Source of the DNA: Saccoglossus kowalevskii
Taxonomy: Eukaryota > Hemichordata > Enteropneusta > Harrimaniidae
Direction: 5' to 3'
NCBI RefSeq assembly: GCF_000003605.2
Contig: NW_003129425.1
Span: 1 to 12,390, forward strand
Length of the DNA stretch: 12,390 nt
The notes beneath the pieces are model-generated. The model ran no database searches. It was not told the DNA's origin and saw nothing but the letters and a program-made list of their open reading frames with translations. The translations under genes and the position numbers were made by a program. Of the stretch, positions 1 through 7,796 are shown one piece after another. Every line of letters begins with the position of its first letter. The stretch's first letter is position 1.

Positions 1-102
1 TTTTACAGAATAAATAATGCAATGATACATCATAATAATACTGTCTGTTTGGTTGTGTGTGTGTTTGCCTATCCCCTTCCCTATTTCACAATGAAAACCG
101 AA

Positions 103-735
103 AATTGACTAATCATTATGCAAATTAGGTAATTAGTATCCACGGATTATTACCAAAAACTAATCAAAACCTAGCATTAGTTCAGAAAATCTATGTACCA
201 AGTTTCATCAAAATCCAATGAGTGGTTGTTTAGATATCAGTGGAACAGTCATGGAACCACTAAAAAATAGCTAATTATCATGCAAATTAGGTAATTAATA
301 TGCACGGATTTTTACCAAAAACTAATCAAATCTGCGCATTTGTTCAGAGCATCTATGTACCAAGTTTCATCAAAATCCAATGAGTGGTTCTTTAGATATC
401 AATGGAACAGTCATAGAACAGCTAAAAATTAGCTAATTATCATGCAAATTAGGTAATTAACGAGCATGGATTTTAACCAAAACCTAATCAAAATCTAGCA
501 TTAGTCCAGAGCATCTATGTACCAAGTTTCATCAAAATCCAATGAGTGGTTCTTTAGATATCAGTGGAACAGTCATAGAACAGCTAAAAATAGCTAATTA
601 TCATGCAAATTAGGTAATTAACGAGCATGGATTTTTACCAAAACCTAATCAAATCTGCGCATTGGCCCAGAGCATCTATGCACCAAGTTTCATCAAAAAC
701 CGATGTATGGTTCTTGAGATAGCAGTGGAACAGTC
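103..735. repeat. Tandem array, about four 162-bp units
   Basis: The motif ATGCAAATTAGGTAATTA or a near copy recurs at about 118, 280, 442 and 603, a period of 162, 162 and 161 bases. Between these, each unit carries the same sequence with a few substitutions, including ACCAAGTTTCATCAAAA and GATATCAGTGGAACAGTC. The last unit is more diverged at its 3' side. The unit length and layout resemble the ~160-bp repeats inside pearl/HINE-type elements and related satellites of bivalves, which is an inference from size and arrangement. Confidence 0.93.
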
Positions 736-737
736 GG

Positions 738-784
738 ACACACATACACACATACACACACACACACACACATACAGACACACT
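738..784. repeat. CA microsatellite
   Basis: This is a mostly perfect CA/ACAC run with CATACA interruptions, directly adjoining the 3' end of the 162-bp tandem array. A microsatellite next to core tandem repeats is typical of pearl-like and other Helitron-derived short elements. Confidence 0.95.
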
Positions 785-793
785 AACTGCAAA

Positions 794-825
794 GACTCCC
801 ATTTTGTGCTTCGCACATGGGAGTC
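794..825. repeat. Hairpin at the presumed 3' end of the repeat element
   Basis: GACTCCCAT at 794-802 is the exact reverse complement of ATGGGAGTC at 817-825. Inside the loop, GTGC and GCAC pair again around TTC. It is followed by AAAAACTAAT. A short palindrome close to the 3' terminus is characteristic of Helitron-type elements. This supports, without proving, that the array at 103-735, the CA run and this hairpin form one element. Confidence 0.85.
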
Positions 826-951
826 AAAAACTAATCAATGTGCATAGGTTTCCTATTATGACTTGTACCAACATTGAATAACATCAGTGCAGGCATATCA
901 CTAGTTCTTAAATGATACAATTTAAATAAGGCGTGTGAAATACTGACTTAC

Positions 952-1099
952 CTGCCAGTACCGTTCATATTAATAGACTCAATATAATCCTCCCTGGCAT
1001 CTGCCCAGTAAATCCGCTGGGATCCATAGTCTATTGTCAAACCATTCGGCCAGCCAAGTTTTTCAGTGACCAAACGCGTAACATCACTTCCATCCATGC
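952..1099 (-). CDS. LRP1: LRP1 exon 13 of window: YWTD propeller blade
   Basis: About 49 residues: [15 protein letters not shown], then [16 protein letters not shown], then [15 protein letters not shown]. The GMDGS, WPNGLT.DY and [12 protein letters not shown] segments agree with the LRP1 propeller after cluster III as I recall it. NGT near the end is a possible N-glycosylation site. The acceptor is TTATGTCAG and the donor is AG before GTAAGT (phase 2). The remaining blades lie beyond the low-coordinate edge of the window. Confidence 0.9.
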
Positions 1100-1918
1100 C
1101 TGACATAATAATATTAATTTTATATCAAAACAAATCCAAATCATCAATCAATCAAATATTATTTTACCTAATAATGTACACTTGTAATTTACAAAACAAA
1201 TTATAAGAATCAATTACAAATAGGTAATCATTGTTGTAAGATGGATGAAAATATTCCATTCCTAATTTTATATATGTATTCACTGTGCATTGAAATAAAA
1301 TATTAATAATAGATAAGCATCATTCAATTTCAAAAACATTTTGCACTCAGTTTTAATTTTTGACAAGCTGATTACTTGGCAAGGGGTAACAACTTTTAGT
1401 GTTAATTGAAATCATACCATTTCTAATGCACATGAACAATACTGTTAAATGCAGTGAGTATCAGTAAAAGTTCTGCATACCGGTGATACAAAATGGAAAT
1501 ACAACTTTAAAACATGCACTTTTAAATACATGCATTAAAGATTTGCATCAACATGAGCATTCTCTGAAACAGAAATAGATGTCCTCTGAAGACATTGTAC
1601 CACCGGTATGCAGAACATATTTCACTGGTCATTGTAACAATCAGAAATGATAATCAATTGGTCTGTCATTGAATCCTGAAATATTGGTACATTGAAACCA
1701 ACCTGCCCTGAAGATTGTGGTGTCTAACCACCAAATCAAATTTTGTTGTAATTACACAAGGCTACTTAATTTGGAAGTACTCTAAATGCTATTTTCAAGA
1801 ACTATACAAATTGAAAAAGATGGGTAGTGCAGTTTCAATAAAGTAAACTTGTTTTTCCTTATCTTAGTTTATAGCTGCTATGAATACTTGTAATTATGAA
1901 TATCTATATGCTACTTAC
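1100..1918 (-). other. Intron (819 bp) with a short inverted repeat pair
   Basis: Bounded by GTAAGT at the 1918 side and TGTCAG at the 1100 side. It is AT-rich and has no coding potential consistent with the gene. The only structure I see is the inverted repeat at 1470-1616, listed separately. Confidence 0.85.
1470..1616. repeat. Inverted repeat, 16-bp perfect arms
   Basis: GTTCTGCATACCGGTG at 1470-1485 is the exact reverse complement of 1601-1616. Weaker matching extends outward (CAGTAAAA against CAGTGAAAT) and inward (GATACAA against GGTACAA). The whole unit spans roughly 170 bases, so it could be a small MITE or the remains of one. No clear target-site duplication was found. Confidence 0.85.
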
Positions 1919-1968
1919 CAGCTCTTCCAATGTATGGCTTTGCCCCCCAATCAGTCCAATACATGTAC
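1919..1968 (-). CDS. LRP1: LRP1 exon 12 of window: short YWTD blade exon
   Basis: This 50-base exon would be missed by length-based gene finders. The acceptor is TGTTTTCAG and the donor is G before GTAAGT. Its first base completes the Gly codon from the previous exon, and it encodes YMYWTDWGAKPYIGRA, a complete YWTD core. LRP1 reads YLYWTDWG followed by a similar IGR segment at the same place. Phases are 2 in and 1 out, so skipping it would shift the frame. Confidence 0.9.
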
Positions 1969-2509
1969 CTGAAAACAGTGTGAGAGCAATAGTTGTTACT
2001 TAGACAATAAACCATTCCATGTAATGGGAAAACAAACAAACAACCAAATAATAAATTAACAAAATAAAATTATATTATGTATATAATTGTAAACTGAGAA
2101 TAGACTTCTCAAGGTAGAGTGAGTATTGGTCACCAAATCCGGGAGGAGAAAAGAGCACTAGAGAGGAGCACTTGTAGCCAAGGTGTTTATTGCTCAACTG
2201 CTATGCCTGGAACTGAGTCGAAATACCAGATGTTCCATACAATGTATTAATATCATTATGCAAATAAGTAAACTAAATGTCATAGCCTCAAATCATTACA
2301 ATAATCTTGTAAAAAGTCAAAATCTACAGTAAATTAAATATCTGGTCTGGATTAATTAAACAGTGAAAATCTACATTGACAACCCAGATACCAAGTGGGA
2401 CATTGAAGTTTGCTCCATTATCTCAACATTAATATGCATGTAAAAATCACATCAAATCTAGGATTATCATCTCAATATTTAATAATTCATTATATATTTC
2501 AAGACTCAC
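1969..2509 (-). other. Intron (541 bp), nothing recognised
   Basis: A GT-AG intron between the 188-base and 50-base propeller exons. It is AT-rich with a short CAAA run near 2033 and a less AT-rich patch around 2135-2230. No repeat pair, RNA gene or coding signal was recognised. Confidence 0.8.
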
Positions 2510-2697
2510 CCATTAAATGGATCTAAAGCTAAAGCTCTTGGTTCATCCAACTCTTTGTTGATAAGCACTTTTCTGAAACGACCATCCAGTTTGGAGACCT
2601 CAATAGTGTCTTTGCCCTTATCACACCAGTAGAGGTTGCGTCCGACCCAATCAACTGCCAGACCATCAGGATTTAGCAGATTTAGAGTGTGTATCCT
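2510..2697 (-). CDS. LRP1: LRP1 exon 11 of window: YWTD propeller blades
   Basis: About 62 residues: [17 protein letters not shown], then [20 protein letters not shown], then [13 protein letters not shown]. The [25 protein letters not shown] and EPRAL segments are almost the LRP1 sequence as I know it. The acceptor is GTTTTAAG before AGG. It is unusual in having A before AG, but it is the only one nearby that keeps the phase 0 frame from the previous exon. With it, the spacing between KVQ and NPDGL equals that of LRP1. The donor is GG before GTGAGT, phase 2. Confidence 0.9.
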
Positions 2698-3339
2698 CTT
2701 AAAACAAAAAAAATCAGAGAAAATTAAATTCATTACATTGGCAAGAAAAATACTTGAAATACTATAATGAGCAGTTGTCCTAATATAAACTGTTATTGAG
2801 CAATATATGTTTATTAAATTCATAGTACTTTATACATTTAGGTAAGGTAGAACATCCTGGTACTTTGTGAGACATGGTTGCACTTTAAGGTAGAGATGCA
2901 GGTTCGTGGGCACTTGAGAGTGAAATTTTTGTTTTTTGCTTTTTATTATCCAAACAGTCTTGGCTATAGACTGTTAAAATTTTGTAGAATTGTGAATAGT
3001 GGAACATACTCATAAAACGATTTTAAAATATAGATAACAGGTGCAAACATTCTCTCCTTTGAACGCTTAGAAAGATTTTGCAAGGCTGTACATAAATAAT
3101 AAAAAAGAAACATGATGAAAAAAATATTATGCATATTATGCACTATATTTAACTTTTAACAAAACGATAATACATTTAAATTTGGAACTGTTACAGCCAT
3201 TTTAATTATGAGCATTAGCAAACTTCTTACTGAGTGAATTGTTATGCAAATTAGCAATTATCTCGGCTTCTTTTCAGTGCACATCCCAGAATTTAAAAAA
3301 CAAGTCAGAGATATGGAACAAGAGCCACATTCATTAAAA

Positions 3340-3710
3340 CAAAATGGCCACCAGTCGGCCATTTTGAATCTTATCTGAAAAACAACATTATTTGCATCAA
3401 GGTCCCATAACGTCTAATGTATATACCAAGTTTGAACAAAATCCATCTGTAAACAGCCGAGAAATGCTTTATTTTTAGGATTTTTTAGCACAAAAATGGC
3501 TGCCATTCGGCCATCTTGAATCAGATCATGGAACAAAATGATGTGCATCAAGGTCCTATAATGTCTAATGTATATACATGTACCAAGTTTGAATAAAATC
3601 CATTCCTAAACAGCCGAGAAATGCTCGATTTTGATGATTTTTAGCATAAAAATGGCCGCCATTCGGCCATCTTGAATCAGATCGTGAAACAAATTGATGT
3701 GCATATGTAC
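3340..3710. repeat. Second tandem repeat family, about 155-bp units
   Basis: The motif CCAT[CT]TTGAATC recurs at about 3359, 3511 and 3667 (spacings 152 and 156). It is accompanied by recurring AAAATGGCNGCCATTCGGCC, GCATCAAGGTCC and CAGCCGAGAAATGC. The third unit is interrupted at 3711 and resumes at 4861. Units share TACCAAGTTTGAA.AAAATCCA with the 162-bp array near the window start (TACCAAGTTTCATCAAAATCCA there), so both families appear related. Confidence 0.85.
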
Positions 3711-4240
3711 ACTGTAAAAACTCCAAAATTTCGACCGGTTTTAAATAATTTGTGTTAGAAATGTGACGTGTTTTTAGAGTCAAAATTTTCGGACGGTCGA
3801 ATTTTTCAGAATAGAAATCAGCAAATGAAAAAATGGGGATGATAGACAGTGTGCTTCGTTAGTTTTTAAAAAAAATGCAATGTCCGTCAATTGACGTAAA
3901 CTTCCCCATGTTTCACAGTAAAAGCTTAGGTCGTGGCCGAGTTGTACGCTAAACAACTCAAAATCAAAACAAAGTCATCAATCAGTGAGTATTATGACAA
4001 GGAAAACAAAACATCAAGACGCGGAGGAGAGGTCAGCACAAAATTAGGTCAAAAGACAAAGCTGTCTCGCACTACCTAGGAAAACTTGCGAATGTTCGAA
4101 GTACAGGTACCCATTGGACAAAAGATACATGGAAGTTTAGCAAACTATCTCCCTGACCCAGTGCAATGTATCCGGTTAGAATAGAAAGCTCACGTGTCCC
4201 TTATTTGAGGGACCAGATTCTGCCATAACTTCGCCCTTGG

Positions 4241-4286
4241 ATTAAAAAAATAAAATGGGATTTAAGAAAATAAAATGGGACTTTTA
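4241..4286. repeat. Short direct repeat, two copies of about 20 bp
   Basis: ATAAAATGGGA followed by TTTAAGAAA recurs back to back inside the 1150-bp element, the second copy ending in CTTTT. It is probably a local slippage duplication. Confidence 0.7.
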
Positions 4287-4654
4287 AGGTGTATTTTGTG
4301 TAACATTAACATATTTAAATAAGCTATGATAATTTGAACACGTTTGCATCATCCAGCTTTTTGATTGGTTAATTAGCGATTTGACCTAAGAGAACATGGC
4401 GGATATCCTACAGCATCAAACATTTATACGAGACCGGAATCATTCGCTTACGACGAAACTAAGTTGACTTTTATTTGTATTTCATAACAATTCAACGAAT
4501 TTATTTTGTGTACATTATTATAATCACTACTGAGTAATAATCAACAATTCAGAAACGCAGCATGCCGAGATTTTTGTGTTTGTTTTTATTTGAAACTTCG
4601 TTTCTTTAGAATATATTTTCGTTACCAATAAAAAAAAATTTCTCAGTCAGTCAG

Positions 4655-4673
4655 AAACGGGAAAGTCCCGTTT
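4655..4673. repeat. Tight hairpin inside the 1150-bp element
   Basis: AAACGGGA at 4655-4662 pairs exactly with TCCCGTTT at 4666-4673 across a three-base loop. Its role is unknown. It could be a subterminal structure of the transposon or a trace of another insertion. Confidence 0.8.
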
Positions 4674-4860
4674 GAACGCTCACATTGTTTTGTTTTTTTC
4701 GTTTTGGGGAAAACCAAAACTGGTCGCAATATTTGAATAAGAATGAGTCGTCAATTTTCAATGAAGTCGAAAAATTTGGAGGTAAATAAAATACCGAAAC
4801 CCGGAAAATAACCAGGCGTCCGAATTTTTAGAGGGGTCGAAATTTTGGAGTTTTTACGGT

Positions 4861-4985
4861 AATATCATGTATGATGTATGTGTTAAGTTTGATTGTGATT
4901 GGTCCAGGCATTTCTAAGATACAGGTCCGGACCCACGCACGGACGCACACATGCACGCACACTGCGTCCGAACGGGGACTAAAAA
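4861..4985 (+). mobile_element. Right-hand end of the interrupted Helitron-like repeat element
   Basis: After the interruption the repeat unit resumes (TTAAGTTTGATTGTGATTGG). It is followed by a CACG/ACGC-rich simple stretch at about 4932-4962, then a hairpin with CGGACGC at 4940-4946 and GCGTCCG at 4964-4970, then GGGGACTAAAAAA. This repeats the order seen at 738-830 (tandem units, CA-rich simple sequence, palindrome, then A-run), so I infer a second, diverged pearl/HINE-type element starting somewhere near 3190-3340. Confidence 0.5.
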
Positions 4986-5716
4986 ATAGCTCCTAGACGC
5001 TTTGACCTTTTGTTTTGAAATTTTCACAAATGATTGACAATGTGTTTATCTTCAAAACGCCGTTGGGGCATTGTTTTTGGTTGTACAGTGTTACAACAAT
5101 CGTACAGACAACTAGCCTGGGTGTTAATTTATGCATAAACTTGAAGTAGTGAAATTTGGGCTGCTGCCCTGCAAAATTGACAATGGCGCTTTCTTCATAG
5201 TAAACAGATGTACCCATAAGCCAATTTTGACAGGAAACAGAAGCATGGTTTAGGAGCTAATTTTTTTAAAATCACTTTTGACCAAAAAAGCACATTTTTG
5301 TGCATATTTCAAACTACAGTGTCCATATTCATATTAAAATTCATACAATAAGCTTTCCGAAAATATATAGTTTTGTGGACAAGGGAGGTCATCTTGGTTT
5401 CCTAATTAACTAATTAAAATACCTGTCAGGTAAACTGCATCTCTACCTTAACAGCAGTAATTTCAAATTATATAAATTATTAAAAAATTTTGTTTTGAAC
5501 TTTGATGACTACTGCTGGCACTGTTACAGTACTAGATGTGTGACCATCAGTGGTTATAACCTTGAACTACCAGGACGCACGACCTTCAGGGGACATAATA
5601 GCAAATTCCAGTGGTCATTTAAGCTAAAATTTCCAGAACAGGTATCATTCAGAGATTACTTGTATGAGGTAATCCTCCAAGTTCATATTATAAACTTTGT
5701 CTTTTTTTTATTTTAC

Positions 5717-6066
5717 CTGAACTTTATGTTTCTCATCATCAATTTTTGCACGACTGATATTACTACGTTGGCCAGTCACGTCAGACCAATAAACATATCC
5801 TTCCTGTACGTCAAAGTCCAATGCCACAGCATTAATCAAATCTTGTAAAACAAAGTCGTAATCCTGGCCTGGTCGGTAAAGTCCAAGTTTCCTGATGTAG
5901 TAACGATTGGAGAATAACAGAAAAGGTTCCTCATTGGTTGCATGCTTACAGGTGTGACCATTTGGTTCTAACTCATAACCATGAGTACAATAACAACGAA
6001 AACTTCCAATATCGTTGTGACAAAGTTGGCTGCACGGTAAAGTGACGTTTTCACACTCATTAAAAT
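5717..6066 (-). CDS. LRP1: LRP1 exon 10 of window: calcium-type EGF and propeller start
   Basis: The first 40 residues form an EGF module with a DFNEC calcium-binding start and CHNDIGSFRCYC. The latter fits the consensus for Asp/Asn beta-hydroxylation. Then NEEPFLLFSNRYYIRKL opens the next six-bladed propeller, followed by INAVALDFD and a VYWSD core. Human LRP1 has closely similar EEPFL, NRYYLRKL and NAVALDFD segments at this point. Possible N-glycosylation sites are NVT in the EGF and NIS in the propeller. The acceptor is TTTTTGCAG, and the donor is CAG before GTAAAA (phase 0). A three-kilobase repeat-filled intron follows. Confidence 0.91.
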
Positions 6067-6406
6067 CTGCAAAAATGCAAAAAAATTGTGAAATATTATG
6101 AACTGTAATGCCTTGATGTAAATATATATATAAACTAACAAACAAACAAACAAAATACATCAGCATCATGGCATCAGCGATAATAATTTAGAATTGTGAC
6201 CAAAATCACCAATAACTGGGCCATGATTGGTTGACTACAGTCATGTGACTACAATCAACCAATCAGGCATAATGGAGTGATTAAAGTTCATTGAATCAAT
6301 AGAGATAGTACATTCAAAGCAGGCAATACATAATATGACCATGATTGACCAATCAGAAGAAACAATATAAATCACATGAGGAAGCTCATCCAATCAAAAT
6401 ACATAC
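6067..6406 (-). other. Intron (340 bp) with CCAAT-type inverted repeats
   Basis: TGATTGGTTG at 6224-6233 is the reverse complement of CAACCAATCA at 6256-6265. Further CCAATCA copies lie near 6349 and 6390. No coding signal is present. A CAAA microsatellite sits at about 6138-6153. Confidence 0.8.
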
Positions 6407-6640
6407 CTTTACATGTTATCCCATCTTTATCTAAGCTGTACCCTTCAGGACATAAACATTTATACCCAGAAATTCTGTCATCACATATATGACTGCAGCC
6501 ACCATTATCATGAGCACATTCATTGATGCCACAATGGAGTTCGTCAGAGTCACAGTCATTCGCACCATTACAGACTTGATGTTCAGCAATACACTGTCCA
6601 TCAGAACAACGGTACTCGTCATCAGAACAATCAGATGTTT
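6407..6640 (-). CDS. LRP1: LRP1 exon 9 of window: class A repeat (CR20-like) plus EGF module
   Basis: The exon encodes the tenth class A repeat (SDCSDDEYRC to DELHC) and an EGF-like module (NECAHDNGGC to GITC). The repeat is unusual. The calcium loop reads CNGANDCDSDE, two residues shorter than the canonical DCGDxSDE form, and Asn stands where the first acidic ligand normally is. All six cysteines remain. In my recollection human CR20 also has Asn at that place but keeps full loop length. The EGF module has its six cysteines in order and matches the first of the EGF pair after cluster III. The acceptor is TTTTATAG and the donor is AAAG before GTATGT, phase 1. Confidence 0.88.
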
Positions 6641-7050
6641 CTATAAAACATCAAAAAACAATTGTAACTACACAAGTTCATCTTTTTTAGTCATGTACCT
6701 TTAATTACATGTAGTACTAAACAGACACTAATAATATTAGGTCAAATCCCTTATTCCGGCATCAGCTGGCAGTTTCCACACAAGTTCTCTTGTACCTTAG
6801 TATTTAGTTTCCACCAATTGTGCTGCAACATTTCACACAGTTAAATAAATTTTGATTTGAACATACTCATTGGCTACAAAACTTCATCAAAACGTTAAAA
6901 TAATACGGTGAAAATTATTGGGTATCTTGAGGAAGGTGACAAAAATTTACATTAACATTCAAAGGTTTTATGTATATTGACTGCAAATTTTAATTACATT
7001 TCACAATCAATAAGCAATGAAGAATAGAAACTAGCACCATATATACTTAC
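6641..7050 (-). other. Intron (410 bp), nothing recognised
   Basis: A GT-AG intron between the CR18-19 and CR20 exons. It is AT-rich, with no repeat, RNA gene or extra class A repeat visible. Confidence 0.8.
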
Positions 7051-7299
7051 TACAGTTTGGGTTGGTATCAGCCTCATCTGAGAAATCATGACAATCATTA
7101 TCGCCATCACACTGCCACTGGCTTGGAATACAACGACTGTTAGCACAACGAAACTGGTTTGAATCACAATCTGGGAAGACACATGTACGGGGCTCATCAG
7201 AAGAGTCACCACAGTCATCGTCATGATCACATACCCACGATTCAGAAATACATCTTCCATTTGAACATTGGTGTTCACCATCTTCACAAAGACGCGAAT
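7051..7299 (-). CDS. LRP1: LRP1 exon 8 of window: two class A repeats (CR18-CR19-like)
   Basis: The exon encodes two class A repeats. The first is [15 protein letters not shown] to [17 protein letters not shown]. The second is [15 protein letters not shown] to [13 protein letters not shown], closing in NPNC. The second keeps the ANxRC and NDCHD features I recall for LRP1 CR19 (ANGRC, NDCHDQSDE), which helps fix the register of the whole cluster. Both repeats have all six cysteines and the Trp before the fourth. The exon is bounded by phase 1 introns, with acceptor TTTTAATAG and donor A before GTAAGT. Confidence 0.91.
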
Positions 7300-7796
7300 C
7301 TATTAAAAGAAAAATTTAAATAATTAAATGTATGTTGTAGATGTAATCATGAATGGTCTACTCCCTTCATTGGCAATTGCCCTATACATATGTGACAAGT
7401 TTATGAATTGACTGATGTTCTATTATTAAATATAGTTTGTTTTACAATGTATTTGCTCCATTAGTAACGCATGCACTTAATATGTGAATAGCAGAGGTGT
7501 CAAAAGGTATACAATAAATGCAACTGTTGGCTTACATGTACTTCTAGTGAAGATGTTCTTTTAATAGACCAAATATGGTATATTTTTTAGAAATATTTAA
7601 TAAGTTAGTGTGATGATTGCTACATAATTTACTCACATCTCAATCTGACATGTTTGTAAATACAACAATTCTGTAATTAAGGCGAACTATTGACAGCTGT
7701 GATATGAGAATGAGAACCAATGAAACAATAAGGTGAGGGACATCTCATCTGAACATTGCAGCCATAGCAACAACTAAGAAAATATGAGAAACTTAC
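7300..7796 (-). other. Intron (497 bp), nothing recognised
   Basis: A GT-AG intron between the three-repeat and two-repeat exons. I read it in all minus-strand frames for a cysteine-rich module and found none. No repeat structure was noticed. Confidence 0.8.

Larger units (their letters stand above)
103..830 (+). mobile_element. Probable non-autonomous Helitron-like (pearl/HINE-type) element
   Basis: The order tandem 162-bp units, CA microsatellite, terminal hairpin, short A-rich tail is the architecture described for non-autonomous Helitron-like elements such as pearl. No transposase or helicase is encoded. The exact ends are uncertain, and the left end could extend below 103. Orientation is inferred from the hairpin lying at the 3' side. 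An ordinary satellite with a chance palindrome is the alternative. Confidence 0.55.
1..951 (-). other. Truncated intron containing 162-bp tandem repeat element
   Basis: This is the intron after the last placed exon and it runs off the window. Bases 1-102 are AT-rich with a short GT run and show no coding signal. The rest is repeats (described separately), and 830-951 is unremarkable. No propeller or EGF coding sequence can be read on the minus strand here. Confidence 0.8.
3711..4860. mobile_element. 1150-bp element with 25-bp terminal inverted repeats
   Basis: Bases 3711-3735 and the reverse complement of 4836-4860 agree at 24 of 25 positions (core GTAAAAACTCCAAAATTTCG). The element splits a unit of the ~155-bp repeat: GATGTGCATATGT lies on its left and ATATCATGTATGATGTATG continues on its right. 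No protein of useful length is encoded, so it is non-autonomous. I see no clean target-site duplication. A TA is possible but misaligns the ends by two bases, so the superfamily is undetermined. Confidence 0.75.
2885..5451. mobile_element. TTAA-flanked element with 13-bp terminal inverted repeats
   Basis: GGTAGAGATGCAG at 2889-2901 is exactly the reverse complement of 5435-5447. Each copy is flanked on its outer side by TTAA (2885-2888 and 5448-5451). TTAA duplications mark piggyBac-type insertion, so the 2559-bp interior looks like a non-autonomous element of that type grown by later insertions. No transposase reading frame is visible. If TTAA is counted as part of the ends, the arms are 17 bp with no target duplication. 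Confidence 0.6.
2698..5716 (-). other. Large intron (3.0 kb) holding nested repeats
   Basis: The longest intron in the window, between a GTAAAA donor and a TTTTAAG acceptor. Most of it (2885-5451) is occupied by a presumed TTAA-flanked element with further insertions inside. The flanks at 2698-2884 and 5452-5716 are plain AT-rich sequence. No exon matching the expected LRP1 continuation is missing here, because the protein is colinear across the junction. Confidence 0.85.

Noticed and set aside
103-735. Regularly spaced repeats that could be read as a CRISPR-like array
   Set aside because: The whole 162-bp unit is repeated, including the spaces between motifs, so it is a tandem satellite. 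The surrounding gene is eukaryotic.
662-847. Plus-strand open frame with a His-Thr repeat
   Set aside because: It is created by translation of the CA microsatellite and tandem repeat and has no protein features.
2694-2699. Alternative acceptor AAGAG for the NPDGL exon
   Set aside because: It would break the phase 0 frame from the preceding exon and change the KVQ-to-NPDGL spacing that matches LRP1.
4396-4467. Short frame starting ATGGCGGATATC in a good initiation context inside the 1150-bp element
   Set aside because: Only 23 codons, with no family match and no following exon seen. Too little to call a gene or captured first exon.
4993-5217. Minus-strand open frame of 74 residues within the large intron
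   Set aside because: No recognisable motif and no splice context linking it to the gene. It lies within transposon-derived sequence.
5495-5848. Plus-strand open frame of 117 residues
   Set aside because: It overlaps the antisense of the propeller-start exon and AT-rich intron. The Phe/Leu-rich stretch comes from T-runs, and no real membrane protein family is recognised.
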